From the NCBI RefSeq assembly GCF_014596915.1, contig NZ_JACVWU010000019.1, forward strand, positions 1-64,000: 64,000 bases of DNA, written 5' to 3'. Of the stretch, positions 1 to 8,261 are shown piece after piece (the stretch's first letter is position 1; every line of letters starts with the position of its first letter). The notes beneath the pieces were generated by a model. It did not search any database. It was not told the origin of the DNA and saw only the letters and a list, made by a program, of their open reading frames with translations. The DNA is from Streptomyces sp. TRM68416 (GTDB lineage: Bacteria > Actinomycetota > Actinomycetes > Streptomycetales > Streptomycetaceae). The position numbers and the translations under genes were made by a program.

Positions 1-262
1 CTTTCGGGCCCGATTCCCTGTCGGCGAGATTCGCCGGAAGGCTTTGGCTTTCGCTCGTCGGCCTTTCGACATTCACTACGTTAGCCGATTCCCCGGCCAG
101 CTCATAATCGAGCCCTGCGGTTCTGAATTCAGGCATGCGGGCACACCGAATTCGACCCCGCGAAGGGGAAGTCGTAGGTAGTGGGTTGGCCGCTCCGGCT
201 GCTGGCGATTGCCGTACCCGGTTCAGCGGCTCGGGCTACGTTACGCGCCTCCCCAGGGCGAG
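1..262. other. Left edge, no gene assigned
   Basis: This stretch is clearly less GC-rich than the rest of the window and no reading frame has Streptomyces-like codon use. One forward frame stays open from the left edge to about 181, but its third positions are only about 57% G/C. It may hold the 3' end or flank of a gene beyond the window, or be intergenic. I see no tRNA cloverleaf and no convincing promoter. Confidence 0.4.
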
Positions 263-913
263 TCAACTTCGGCGGCGCCTCGGGACGTGGGCCCTGTAGG
301 GGCTCACCGTCGGGTCGTTGGCGATCCAGTAACGCCAGGGGTGGATGTCCCCGTTGCCCCCGTCGCCGGCCACGCCGGTGCGCGGTCCGTTCCGTACCTG
401 GTCAGAGGGGACAGGGGTGCCGGTCAGCATCCTGAGCGGGGTCTCGTCGGTGGCGCAGGCGTCCGTGCCGTCGAGGGCTCGGTCCACGCCGAGGGCGGTT
501 GCCAGGCGGGCGGGGCCTTTGGCCAGTTCCTTGTCATTTCGGGCCGAGAGTCGACGTTTGCGGGCGAGCTCGGCGCCTTCGATGATCTCGCCGGCGCGCA
601 GCAGGACCGCGCTCGCGGTGCCGTCCGGGCCGCACACCAGGTTCATGCAGTGCCACATGCCGTAGGTGAAGTAGACGTACACATGGCCGGGGGGACCGAA
701 CATCACGTCGTTGCGGGGCGTGCGGCCGCGATAGGCGTGGGAGCCGGGGTCGTTGCGGCCGTCGTAGGCCTCCACCTCTGTGAGGCGGAGGGAGATCGGA
801 CCGTCCGGGGTGGAGCGCACGAGGATGCGGCCGAGGAGGTCGGGGGCGACTTCGAGTACGGGCCGGTCGAAGAAGTTCCTGGGCAGGGGCGTACGGTCGG
901 GGGTCGCGATCAT
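263..913 (-). CDS. DNA-3-methyladenine glycosylase (AAG/MPG family)
   Basis: Base-excision repair enzyme that removes alkylated purines by cleaving the N-glycosidic bond. The 216-residue product carries the family blocks TEVEAY (catalytic glutamate region), GSHAYRGRTPRN and GHVYVYFTYGMWHCMN in the usual order, and its length is normal for a bacterial AAG. The ATG at 913 is chosen because homology begins at PLPRNFFDRP just after it. A longer frame starting at 949 would add 12 unconserved residues. No strong ribosome binding site is visible. It is a monocistronic gene divergent from the Spo0M gene. Confidence 0.9.
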   Translation of the reverse strand: MIATPDRTPLPRNFFDRPVLEVAPDLLGRILVRSTPDGPISLRLTEVEAYDGRNDPGSHAYRGRTPRNDVMFGPPGHVYVYFTYGMWHCMNLVCGPDGTASAVLLRAGEIIEGAELARKRRLSARNDKELAKGPARLATALGVDRALDGTDACATDETPLRMLTGTPVPSDQVRNGPRTGVAGDGGNGDIHPWRYWIANDPTVSPYRAHVPRRRRS

Positions 914-1051
914 GCCGTCCGAGGGTAGTGCAGACGGGTGGCGGTCCAAGGGTGGTCAGCGGTCCCCTGCCTTGCAAGGGTGAGGGCGCGGAACCGGTCA
1001 CCGCCGGATCGCGTTTGTAGGGATCGAGGATCCAGTCGTAAAGGGAGAGAC

Positions 1052-1834
1052 ATGGCGTTCAAGAAGCTGCTCGCGAGTCTGGGTGCCGGCGGCGCCTCGG
1101 TCGAGACGGTGCTGACCGAGGTCAACGTCGTGCCGGGCGGTGTGGTGCAGGGTGAGGTGCGGATCCAGGGCGGTTCCGTCAACCAGCAGATCGAGGGGCT
1201 GTCGGTCGGTCTGCGGGCCAAGGTCGAGGTCGAGAGCGGCGATCAGGAGTACAAGCAGGACATCGAGTTCACCAAGGTGCAGCTCGGCGGTGCCTTCGAG
1301 CTCCAGGCCAATGCGGTGCACGCGGTTCCGTTCGGTCTTGAGATCCCCTGGGAGACGCCGATCACGATGATCGACGGGCAGTCGCTGCGCGGGATGGACA
1401 TCGGGGTGAGCACGGAGCTGGCGATCGCCCGTGCGGTGGACTCCGGCGACCTGGACCCGATCAACGTGCACCCGCTGCCGGCGCAGAAGGCGATCCTCGA
1501 CGCCTTCATCCAGCTGGGCTTCCGGTTCAAGAACGCGGACATGGAGCGCGGTCACATCCGGGGTACGCGGCAGCGGCTGCCGTTCTACCAGGAGATCGAG
1601 TTCTTCCCGCCGCAGCAGTACCGGGGCATCAACCAGGTCGAGTTGAGCTTCGTCGCGGATCAGGACGCGATGGACGTCGTGCTGGAGATGGACAAGAAGC
1701 CGGGGCTGTTCAGCGAGGGCAGCGACACCTACCGGTCCTTCCAGGTGGGTCTGAACGACTTCCAGGGCACCGACTGGGCGGCGTACCTCAACCAGTGGCT
1801 GTCCGAGGTCGGCAGCAAGCGCAACTGGTTCTAG
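1052..1834 (+). CDS. Spo0M-like sporulation control protein
   Basis: The 260-residue product begins MAFKKLLASLGAGGASVETV and matches the SpoOM/arrestin-like family, which affects sporulation in Bacillus and is common in actinomycetes. The body is rich in beta-strand segments, and there is no signal peptide or transmembrane segment, so it should be cytoplasmic. The start is the ATG at 1052, preceded by the good Shine-Dalgarno AAGGGAGAGA. The frame runs open upstream to 938, but that part lies before the RBS. The PEBP-family gene follows 41 bp later on the same strand. The exact role in Streptomyces is not visible from sequence. Confidence 0.9.
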   Translation: MAFKKLLASLGAGGASVETVLTEVNVVPGGVVQGEVRIQGGSVNQQIEGLSVGLRAKVEVESGDQEYKQDIEFTKVQLGGAFELQANAVHAVPFGLEIPWETPITMIDGQSLRGMDIGVSTELAIARAVDSGDLDPINVHPLPAQKAILDAFIQLGFRFKNADMERGHIRGTRQRLPFYQEIEFFPPQQYRGINQVELSFVADQDAMDVVLEMDKKPGLFSEGSDTYRSFQVGLNDFQGTDWAAYLNQWLSEVGSKRNWF

Positions 1835-1875
1835 GCTCGGAACCCACTGAACCGTCCGATCAGGAGGTATCCGAG

Positions 1876-2415
1876 GTGACCGAGCTCAAGAGGCGGCCGC
1901 TCCCCCACGACTTTCATCCGCCCGTGCCGTCGTTCGCGGTGACGAGCGAGGATGTCGAGGAGGGGGCGACCCTCAAGGACGCTCAGGTCTACGCGGCCGG
2001 CAACACCTCGCCGCAGCTGCGGTGGGAGGGCTTCCCGCCCGAGACCAAGAGCTTCGCCGTGACCTGTTACGACCCCGACGCCCCTACGGGGAGCGGGTTC
2101 TGGCACTGGGTCGTGTTCGACATTCCGGCCTCGGTGACCGAGCTGCCGGCGGGTGCGGGCAGCGGCAAGTTCGAGGGGCTGCCCGAGGGTGCGGTGCAGG
2201 CCCGTAACGACTACGGGTCGAAGGACTTCGGCGGTGCGGCGCCCCCGGCCGGGGACGGGCCGCACCGGTACGTGTTCACGGTGTACGCCGTGGACCAGGA
2301 GAAGCTCGGTCCCGACGCGGACGCCTCGCCCGCTGTCGTGGGCTTCAACCTGCGGTTCCACACGATCGCGCGCGCCCAGCTCATCGGTGAGTACGAGGTG
2401 CCCGCCGAAGACTGA
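1876..2415 (+). CDS. YbhB/YbcL-type PEBP family protein
   Basis: The 179-residue product belongs to the phosphatidylethanolamine-binding / Raf-kinase-inhibitor-like family. Family signatures are CYDPDAPTGSGFWHWVVFDI (ligand pocket with the conserved DPDAP and HW) and a later GPHRYVFTVYAVD block. Length is normal for the bacterial YbhB branch, and no export signal is seen. The GTG at 1876 follows CAGGAGG with good spacing. Upstream in-frame codons overlap the Spo0M gene and lack an RBS. Ligand and physiological role are unknown. A strong terminator follows. Confidence 0.9.
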   Translation: MTELKRRPLPHDFHPPVPSFAVTSEDVEEGATLKDAQVYAAGNTSPQLRWEGFPPETKSFAVTCYDPDAPTGSGFWHWVVFDIPASVTELPAGAGSGKFEGLPEGAVQARNDYGSKDFGGAAPPAGDGPHRYVFTVYAVDQEKLGPDADASPAVVGFNLRFHTIARAQLIGEYEVPAED

Positions 2416-2431
2416 CGTTCACGGAACGTTT

Positions 2432-2478
2432 GCCCGCCTCTGGTCTTGGAAGTGATCAGAGGCGGGCATTTTTTATTT
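2432..2478 (+). terminator. Rho-independent terminator after the PEBP gene
   Basis: GCCCGCCTCTG pairs perfectly with CAGAGGCGGGC and is followed by ATTTTTTATTT, an unusually good U-tract for this GC-rich genome. Just upstream (2415-2429) is a separate 6-bp-arm palindrome, ACGTTC-ACG-GAACGT. Confidence 0.9.
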
Positions 2479-2560
2479 CGTTGTCCATCTCGGCGTGCCC
2501 GGCCAGAGTTGATCCCAGCCCGCCAGGGGGTGGGCCGGTGCACACAGGAGGTGGGCTGGT

Positions 2561-3067
2561 ATGCGGGACACGCTGGTACTGAACGCGAGCTTCGAGCCGC
2601 TGTCGACGGTGACGTTGAACCGTGCCGTCGTTCTGGTGCTTCAGGACAAGGCCGTTGTCGAGCAGTCCCACCCCGAACTGCGCATGCGCGGAGCCGCGGT
2701 CGACATACCGGCGCCCCGGGTGATCAGGCTGTGCAGGTACGTACGGGTGCCGTTCCGAAGACAAGCGCCGTGGTCCAGGCGGGGTGTTCTGGTACGTGAC
2801 CGGCACAGGTGCGCGTACTGCGGCAGGCGGGCGACGACCGTGGACCACGTGGTGCCGCGGTCGCAGGGTGGTCAGGACACCTGGCTGAACACGGTGGCCT
2901 CGTGCGCGGAGGACAACCATCGCAAGGCCAACCGGACTCCGGAGGAGGCGGGGATGCCGTTGCTGCGGCAGCCGTTCGAGCCGACTCCGGCGGACGCGAT
3001 GCTGTTGTCCTTGGGGGCCGAGGAGTTTCACGCGCTGCCTGAGTGGCTTGCCCGGGACGCTGCCTGA
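2561..3067 (+). CDS. HNH endonuclease family protein
   Basis: The 168-residue product has a C-terminal HNH fold: CAYCGRRATTVDHVVPRSQGG, then NTVASCAEDNHRKANRTPEEAG, giving CxxC zinc ligands, the DH catalytic pair and the downstream N and H. The N-terminal half (LVLNASFEPLSTVTLNRAVV) is typical of the widespread actinobacterial HNH protein found beside housekeeping genes. The ATG at 2561 follows CAGGAGGTGGG. Its role is unknown, and it is not part of a visible restriction system. It faces the SPFH gene across a shared hairpin. Confidence 0.9.
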   Translation: MRDTLVLNASFEPLSTVTLNRAVVLVLQDKAVVEQSHPELRMRGAAVDIPAPRVIRLCRYVRVPFRRQAPWSRRGVLVRDRHRCAYCGRRATTVDHVVPRSQGGQDTWLNTVASCAEDNHRKANRTPEEAGMPLLRQPFEPTPADAMLLSLGAEEFHALPEWLARDAA

Positions 3068-3094
3068 CCATTTCCCCGCGTCCCCGGATGCGTC

Positions 3095-3124
3095 GGGGCC
3101 CGCCTTCTTGGGAAGGCGGGCCCC
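3095..3124. terminator. Bidirectional hairpin terminator
   Basis: A perfect 13-bp stem, GGGGCCCGCCTTC / GAAGGCGGGCCCC, with a TTGG loop sits between the convergent HNH and SPFH genes. Confidence 0.85.
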
Positions 3125-3146
3125 GTTGTCGTAGGCGGTGCCGCTG

Positions 3147-4094
3147 TCAGTCGATGGACGGCTTCTCTCGGCGTTCCGTGCCGGTGCCGGAGTTGCCGCC
3201 GCCGCCCGAACCGCCGCCCAGGGGGCCGAAGTTGCCCATGGCGCCGGAGAGGCCTTTGAGGGCGTCGCCGATCTCGCTGGGGACGATCCAGAGCTTGTTG
3301 GCGTCGCCCTCGGCGATCTTCGGGAGCATCTGGAGGTACTGGTAGGAGAGGAGCTTCTGGTCGGGGTCACCGGCGTGGATGGCCTCGAAGACCGTGCGGA
3401 CGGCCTGGGCCTCGCCCTCGGCGCGCAGGGCCGCGGCCTTGGCCTCGCCCTCGGCGCGCAGGATCTGGGACTGCTTCTCGCCCTCCGCGGTGAGGATGGC
3501 GGCCTGGCGCGTACCTTCGGCGGTGAGGATCGCGGCGCGCTTGTCACGGTCGGCGCGCATCTGCTTCTCCATCGAGTCCTGGATGGAGGTGGGGGGTTCG
3601 ATCGCCTTCAGCTCGACGCGGTTGACGCGGATGCCCCATTTGCCGGTGGCCTCGTCGAGTACGCCGCGCAGGGCCGCGTTGATCTCCTCGCGGGAGGTCA
3701 GGGTGCGTTCCAGGTCCATGCCGCCGATGATGTTGCGCAGCGTGGTGACGGTGAGCTGCTCGATCGCCTGGATGTAGCTGGCGACTTCGTAGGTGGCGGC
3801 GCGGGCGTCGGTCACCTGGTAGTAGATGACGGTGTCGATGTTGACGACCAGGTTGTCCTGGGTGATCACCGGCTGCGGCGGGAACGGTACGACCTGTTCG
3901 CGCAGGTCGATGCGGTTGCGGATGGTGTCGATGAACGGGACGACGATGTTGAGTCCCGCGTTCAGCGTCCGCGTGTAGCGGCCGAAGCGCTCGACGATGG
4001 CGGCGCTGGCCTGTGGGATGACTTGGATCGTCTTGATCAGGGCGATGAAGACCAACACCACCAGAATGATCAAGACGATGATGACCGGTTCCAT
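3147..4094 (-). CDS. SPFH/band 7 (stomatin/paraslipin-like) membrane protein
   Basis: The 315-residue product has one N-terminal transmembrane helix (VIIVLIILVVLVFIALI). It is followed by the band 7 domain (AAIVERFGRYTRTLNAGLNI, RIDLREQVVPFPPQPVITQDN) and an Ala/Glu-rich coiled-coil of GEAKAAALRAEGEAQA type, typical of oligomerising flotillin/stomatin relatives. A Gly-rich tail (GGGSGGGGNSGTG) follows. The NfeD-like gene lies 158 bp upstream on the same strand, the classical NfeD-stomatin pairing. It is probably a scaffold for membrane microdomains or a protease partner. Confidence 0.92.
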   Translation of the reverse strand: MEPVIIVLIILVVLVFIALIKTIQVIPQASAAIVERFGRYTRTLNAGLNIVVPFIDTIRNRIDLREQVVPFPPQPVITQDNLVVNIDTVIYYQVTDARAATYEVASYIQAIEQLTVTTLRNIIGGMDLERTLTSREEINAALRGVLDEATGKWGIRVNRVELKAIEPPTSIQDSMEKQMRADRDKRAAILTAEGTRQAAILTAEGEKQSQILRAEGEAKAAALRAEGEAQAVRTVFEAIHAGDPDQKLLSYQYLQMLPKIAEGDANKLWIVPSEIGDALKGLSGAMGNFGPLGGGSGGGGNSGTGTERREKPSID

Positions 4095-4252
4095 CGTCGG
4101 CTCCCCGTACCCTTCTCCGCCTCGGCGCGCTGTCGCAGATCCTGCGGATCCTAATTGGTGCAGATCTTATGCTTGTTGAAGATCTTGCCGGTCGAGTCTG
4201 ACAGACCGTCGTGTGATCCGGGGGGTGTTCTCCCCTGTTGCGTCGCAGGAGG

Positions 4253-4684
4253 TCACATGATGATCGCCGTGGCTCCGTCGATGTCCACGACGTCCACTTC
4301 CTGCCCTGCCTCGTAGGCGCGTTCGCCGTCGAGGGCGCGGGCCGACCAGACCTCCCCGGCGAGCTTGATCCGGCCGCCGGAGGCGTCGACCCGTTCCAGT
4401 ACGACGGCCTGTTTGCCCTTCAATGCCTCGACTCCGGAGACGAGTTCGGGTCGTTGGCTGCGGTGCCGGGCGGCGAGCGGTCGCACGGCGGCGGCCAGGG
4501 CCACGGAAACGGCGACGAAGACGACGACCTGAAGGACGATGCCGCCGCCGAGGCCGGCCACGACCGCGGCGGCGACCGCGCCGAGGGCGAGCATGCCGAG
4601 TTCGGGCATCGCAGTGATCACGAGCGGAATTCCGAGCGCGGCCGCGCCGATGAGCCACCACACCCATGCGTCGATGTCGTTCAC
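4253..4684 (-). CDS. NfeD-like membrane protein
   Basis: The 143-residue product has three to four hydrophobic segments in its N-terminal half and a C-terminal OB-fold region (GKQAVVLERV, GRIKLAGEVWSAR, VDVVDIDGATAIIM). This is the short NfeD1b architecture without a ClpP-like domain. The GTG at 4684 (VNDIDAWVWW) is chosen because homology starts there. A second in-frame GTG at 4705 would add seven residues. NfeD proteins act with SPFH proteins, and this one lies directly upstream of such a gene. Confidence 0.88.
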   Translation of the reverse strand: MNDIDAWVWWLIGAAALGIPLVITAMPELGMLALGAVAAAVVAGLGGGIVLQVVVFVAVSVALAAAVRPLAARHRSQRPELVSGVEALKGKQAVVLERVDASGGRIKLAGEVWSARALDGERAYEAGQEVDVVDIDGATAIIM

Positions 4685-4792
4685 ATGGTCATGGTAGGAC
4701 CGCACAACCTGCCGCGGACAGGGCGCAGATCGGGTTGCCGTAGCCTTCTTCGCCTTGTTTTCGCAGGGAGTTCACACGCGTGGCACGAGGGT

Positions 4793-5584
<792 letters not shown>

Positions 5585-5722
5585 GAGCGCGTTGTCTCCC
5601 CTTGCAGTGTGACCGGTCTCGGCGTCTCGGCTGGCGCGTGCGCCTGTGGGCGCAGCCCTCTAGGAAATCTACGCCACCGGTTACCCGGTCCATTCCATCG
5701 GTCCGGTCCTTAAGGTGAGGGC

Positions 5723-6511
5723 ATGCTCTCGGAACCACGTTCAGGACGCCTTGCCTCCTGGGGAAATGCCCTTTTGGCCGGACTTGTCTCTCCGGATGAC
5801 GCCGTGCTCGCGATCGTCGGCGACGACGCCGTGCACCGGGTGGAGGGTCTGCCGGGCGAGTCCGCGCCCGTCGGGCTGACGCTGGCCCTGGGGCGGCTGC
5901 GGACGCTCGGGGTGACCGGGCTGCGGGTCGCGCTGCCCGCGCCGGGGCATCCGCTGGGGCTGAGCGGGCCGCCGGAGTTCAACGCGCGGGCGTTGGAGGC
6001 CGAGGAGGCGGTGGTGTGCCACGGAGTCGCGTTCGGGCTGGTGCCGGAGGTGTACGAGGCCGGGCCCGAGGGCGATGTGCATGTCGAGGTGGTGTGGCAT
6101 GTGCTGCCGGTGCGGGAGGCTCCGCCCGCGGATGTGCCGTCGCTGGGTGAGGCCGAGCGGGAGTTGGCGGAGGCGTTGCGGGAGGCGACGGAGGTGTTGT
6201 CGCGGTTGGACGTCGCCGGGTCGGGGCCGGTGGCCGAGGCGGCGATCGACGCGTATCGGGCGCGGGCCGAGCGTGGGCGGTCGGTCTTGGCGCCGGGGTA
6301 TCCGGCGCGGGCGGTGCGGGTGCTGGAGTTGGCGCAGCGGGTGGGGGTGCTGATCTCCGTGGCGTCCGAGAACGGGCACGGGGCCGCGGTGACCGCCGGG
6401 GAGATCGTGGCGCGGGCCGAGGCGTTGCGGCCGGTGGAGCGGGTGGCTCGGCGGGCGCAGGTCGCCGCGTACAACGCGTACGTGGAGGAACGGGAGCGGG
6501 GGCTGCGCTGA
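5723..6511 (+). CDS. Conserved actinobacterial protein of unknown function
   Basis: The 262-residue protein is rich in Ala, Glu and Val and has no membrane segment, signal peptide or cysteine cluster. The first half looks alpha/beta. The C-terminal third (about residues 145-260) is strongly helical and highly charged, with coiled-coil-like stretches such as LREATEVLSRLDVAG and RRAQVAAYNAYVEERERGLR. ATG at 5723 is the first in-frame start after the promoter gap. I do not recognise a functional family. Codon use is typical for a real gene here. Confidence 0.75.
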   Translation: MLSEPRSGRLASWGNALLAGLVSPDDAVLAIVGDDAVHRVEGLPGESAPVGLTLALGRLRTLGVTGLRVALPAPGHPLGLSGPPEFNARALEAEEAVVCHGVAFGLVPEVYEAGPEGDVHVEVVWHVLPVREAPPADVPSLGEAERELAEALREATEVLSRLDVAGSGPVAEAAIDAYRARAERGRSVLAPGYPARAVRVLELAQRVGVLISVASENGHGAAVTAGEIVARAEALRPVERVARRAQVAAYNAYVEERERGLR

Positions 6512-6584
6512 GCCGGGGTCCGCGGGTGGGTCGCGCGGCCCGGCGCTGACGGGTTGCCGCCTGCGCCCACCCGTGCCGCCCCAG

Positions 6585-6745
6585 CGGCACGACTGCCCGC
6601 AGGCTGAGCGGGATGGGCGGGCGCCGCGCCAGGCGGCACGACTGCCTAGAGGCTGAGCGGGGTGGGCGGGCGCCGCGCCAGGCGACGCGCATGCCCGCAG
6701 GCTGAGCGCCCCGAAGGGGCGCGGGGAACTGCGCGGCCAGCCCTC
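6585..6745. repeat. 49-bp tandem repeat merging into a Streptomyces intergenic repeat
   Basis: Two adjacent 49-bp units (6585-6633 and 6634-6682) differ at only a few bases and share GGCTGAGCGG and GGGCGGGCGCCGCGCCAGG. A third copy (from 6683) keeps the first ~25 bases. It then turns into CGCCCCGAAGGGGCGCGGGG followed by AACTGCGCGGCCAGCC, a palindromic element scattered between genes in many Streptomyces genomes. No gene lies in 6512-6836. Confidence 0.8.
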
Positions 6746-6777
6746 GCCGGGCCGCGGACGAGGGATCGGCAGGCATG

Positions 6778-6819
6778 CCCAGGGCCCCGCAAGTCACCGT
6801 TGACTTGCGGGGCCCTGGG
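6778..6819 (-). terminator. Long hairpin terminator of the chaplin gene
   Basis: A perfect 19-bp stem (CCCAGGGCCCCGCAAGTCA with its complement) and a 4-nt CCGT loop lie 17 bp beyond the stop of the chaplin gene at 6837. There is no U-tract, which is usual for Streptomyces terminators. It could also stabilise the mRNA. Confidence 0.8.
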
Positions 6820-6836
6820 TCGGCTTGGACCCGACG

Positions 6837-7076
6837 TCAGTCGTTCGCGCCGGAGTTGCCGAACGCGGGGTTCAGGCCGGCGATGCCGTTGACCGTGTTG
6901 CCGACGACGTTGACGGGGACGTGGACGGGAACCTGGATGAGGTTGCCCGAGCCGACGCCCGGCGACTTCACGGCCGCGCCGTCGGCGCCGGCGTCAGCGA
7001 CAGCGGCACCGGCGGAAGCACCGGCGGCGGCACCTGCGACGGCGAGGGCCACGGCGGCCTTCTTGGCGATGTTCAT
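6837..7076 (-). CDS. Short chaplin, cysteine-free
   Basis: The 79-residue secreted protein has a signal peptide (MNIAKKAAVALAVAGAAAGA...) and one chaplin domain with the hallmark SPGVGSGNLIQVPVHVPVNV and GNTVNGIAGLNPAFGN. Chaplins form amyloid-like surfactant fibres that coat aerial hyphae. Most short chaplins carry two cysteines in this domain, and this one has none, as in ChpE. It ends SGAND. The RBS AGGAGGA is well placed before the ATG at 7076. It lies 138 bp downstream of the chpE-like gene on the same strand and probably arose by duplication. Confidence 0.92.
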   Translation of the reverse strand: MNIAKKAAVALAVAGAAAGASAGAAVADAGADGAAVKSPGVGSGNLIQVPVHVPVNVVGNTVNGIAGLNPAFGNSGAND

Positions 7077-7214
7077 GGGAAGCGTTCCTCCTGCGTTTGC
7101 GTGTCCGACCCGGCCGCGGGTCGTGCGCTGATCAACGCGCGGTACTCCCTGAACGGCACGGAAAGCCGCCGTGAACTGCCCGTTCGGATCATTGAGCGGA
7201 CAAGCTGACCGGGG

Positions 7215-7463
7215 TCAGTGGTTGACGCCGAGGTTGCCGAAGGCCGGGTTCAGCACGCCGATGACGTTCACGCTGTTGCCGACCGCGTTCACCGGGATGT
7301 GCACCGGGGCCTGGACGACGTTGCCCGAGCCGACACCCGGGGAGCCCACGGCCTTGCCGTCGGCGTAGGAACCGCCGTCGGTGGCGGAGGCCATCCCGGC
7401 ACCCGCGGCGACCAGCCCGCCGGCCACCATCGTCACGGCCGCTACCTTCTTCAGGTTCTTCAC
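7215..7463 (-). CDS. chpE: Chaplin ChpE
   Basis: The 82-residue product closely resembles my memory of S. coelicolor ChpE. It has a signal peptide (MKNLKKVAAVTMVAGGLVAA...) and a chaplin domain with AVGSPGVGSGNVVQAPVHIP and a C-terminal VLNPAFGNLGVNH, without cysteine. It is secreted to the aerial hypha or spore surface. The start is GTG at 7463, preceded by AGGAGGG. The position upstream of a GAF histidine kinase/NarL pair and queA fits the chpE neighbourhood known in other streptomycetes. Confidence 0.93.
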   Translation of the reverse strand: MKNLKKVAAVTMVAGGLVAAGAGMASATDGGSYADGKAVGSPGVGSGNVVQAPVHIPVNAVGNSVNVIGVLNPAFGNLGVNH

Positions 7464-7619
7464 TTCTGAGCCCTCCTAGCGATTGCCGCGACAGGCGCCG
7501 CAGCACGTCTTGGAGAACGCCGGAGATCCACGAAGGATGCGCCATCCGGGGGACATTCCCACGACGGTATGAATCTCACTCCGGAGCGGAACCCTCCGTA
7601 TTGCCGTGCGGAGGGCGTG

Positions 7620-8261
7620 TCAGCCGGTCACGCCATGGCGTACGGCCCACAGTGCCGCCTGGGTGCGGTCCGCCAGGTCGAGTTTCATCAGGATGTTCGA
7701 GACGTGCGTCTTGACCGTCTTCTCGGACAGCACGAGCGCACGGGCGATCTCCCGGTTGGAGCGGCCGTCGGCTATCAGACCGAGCACCTCGCGCTCCCGC
7801 TCCGTGAGGGAACCCGCTCTGCCCTGGCCGGGGCCCGTGTCCTCCTGGGACAGCAGCGCGCCGGCGACCTCGGGCTGGAGCAGGATGTGCCCGGCGTGGA
7901 CCGAGCGGATGGCGCCGGCCAGCGCATCGGGGTCGACGTCCTTGTAGACGTAACCGGCGGCGCCCGCCCGCAGGGCCGGGACCACCGTGCGCTGCTCGGT
8001 GAAGCTGGTGACGATCAGCACGCGCGCGGGGTTGTTCAGCTCGCGGAGCTTGCGCAGCGCGTCGACGCCGTCCATGCCCGGCATCTTGACGTCCATGAGG
8101 ACGACGTCGGGCTTCAGTTCCTCGGCGCGGGCGACTCCCTCGGCGCCGTCCGCGGCCTCGCCGACGACCTCGATGTCGTCCTGCACTTCGAGGAAGGTCC
8201 GCAGGCCCCGGCGGACCACCTGGTGATCGTCGACCAGCAGCACCTTGATTGGGTCAGCCAC
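7620..8261 (-). CDS. NarL/LuxR-family response regulator
   Basis: The 213-residue protein has an N-terminal receiver domain with the acidic pair D11/D12, phospho-acceptor D57 in VVLMDVKMPG and K107 in YVYKD. A LuxR-type HTH follows (about residues 148-208: LTEREREVLGLIADG, NREIARALVLSEKTVKTHVS). The start overlaps the upstream kinase gene by 8 bp, so the two are translationally coupled and form one two-component system. No target can be inferred from the sequence, though it lies next to the chaplin genes. Confidence 0.94.
   Translation of the reverse strand: MADPIKVLLVDDHQVVRRGLRTFLEVQDDIEVVGEAADGAEGVARAEELKPDVVLMDVKMPGMDGVDALRKLRELNNPARVLIVTSFTEQRTVVPALRAGAAGYVYKDVDPDALAGAIRSVHAGHILLQPEVAGALLSQEDTGPGQGRAGSLTEREREVLGLIADGRSNREIARALVLSEKTVKTHVSNILMKLDLADRTQAALWAVRHGVTG

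Noticed and set aside
2415..2429. LexA box
   Set aside because: ACGTTC-ACG-GAACGT has the half sites in the wrong orientation and spacing for GAAC-N4-GTTC, and lies directly after a stop codon.
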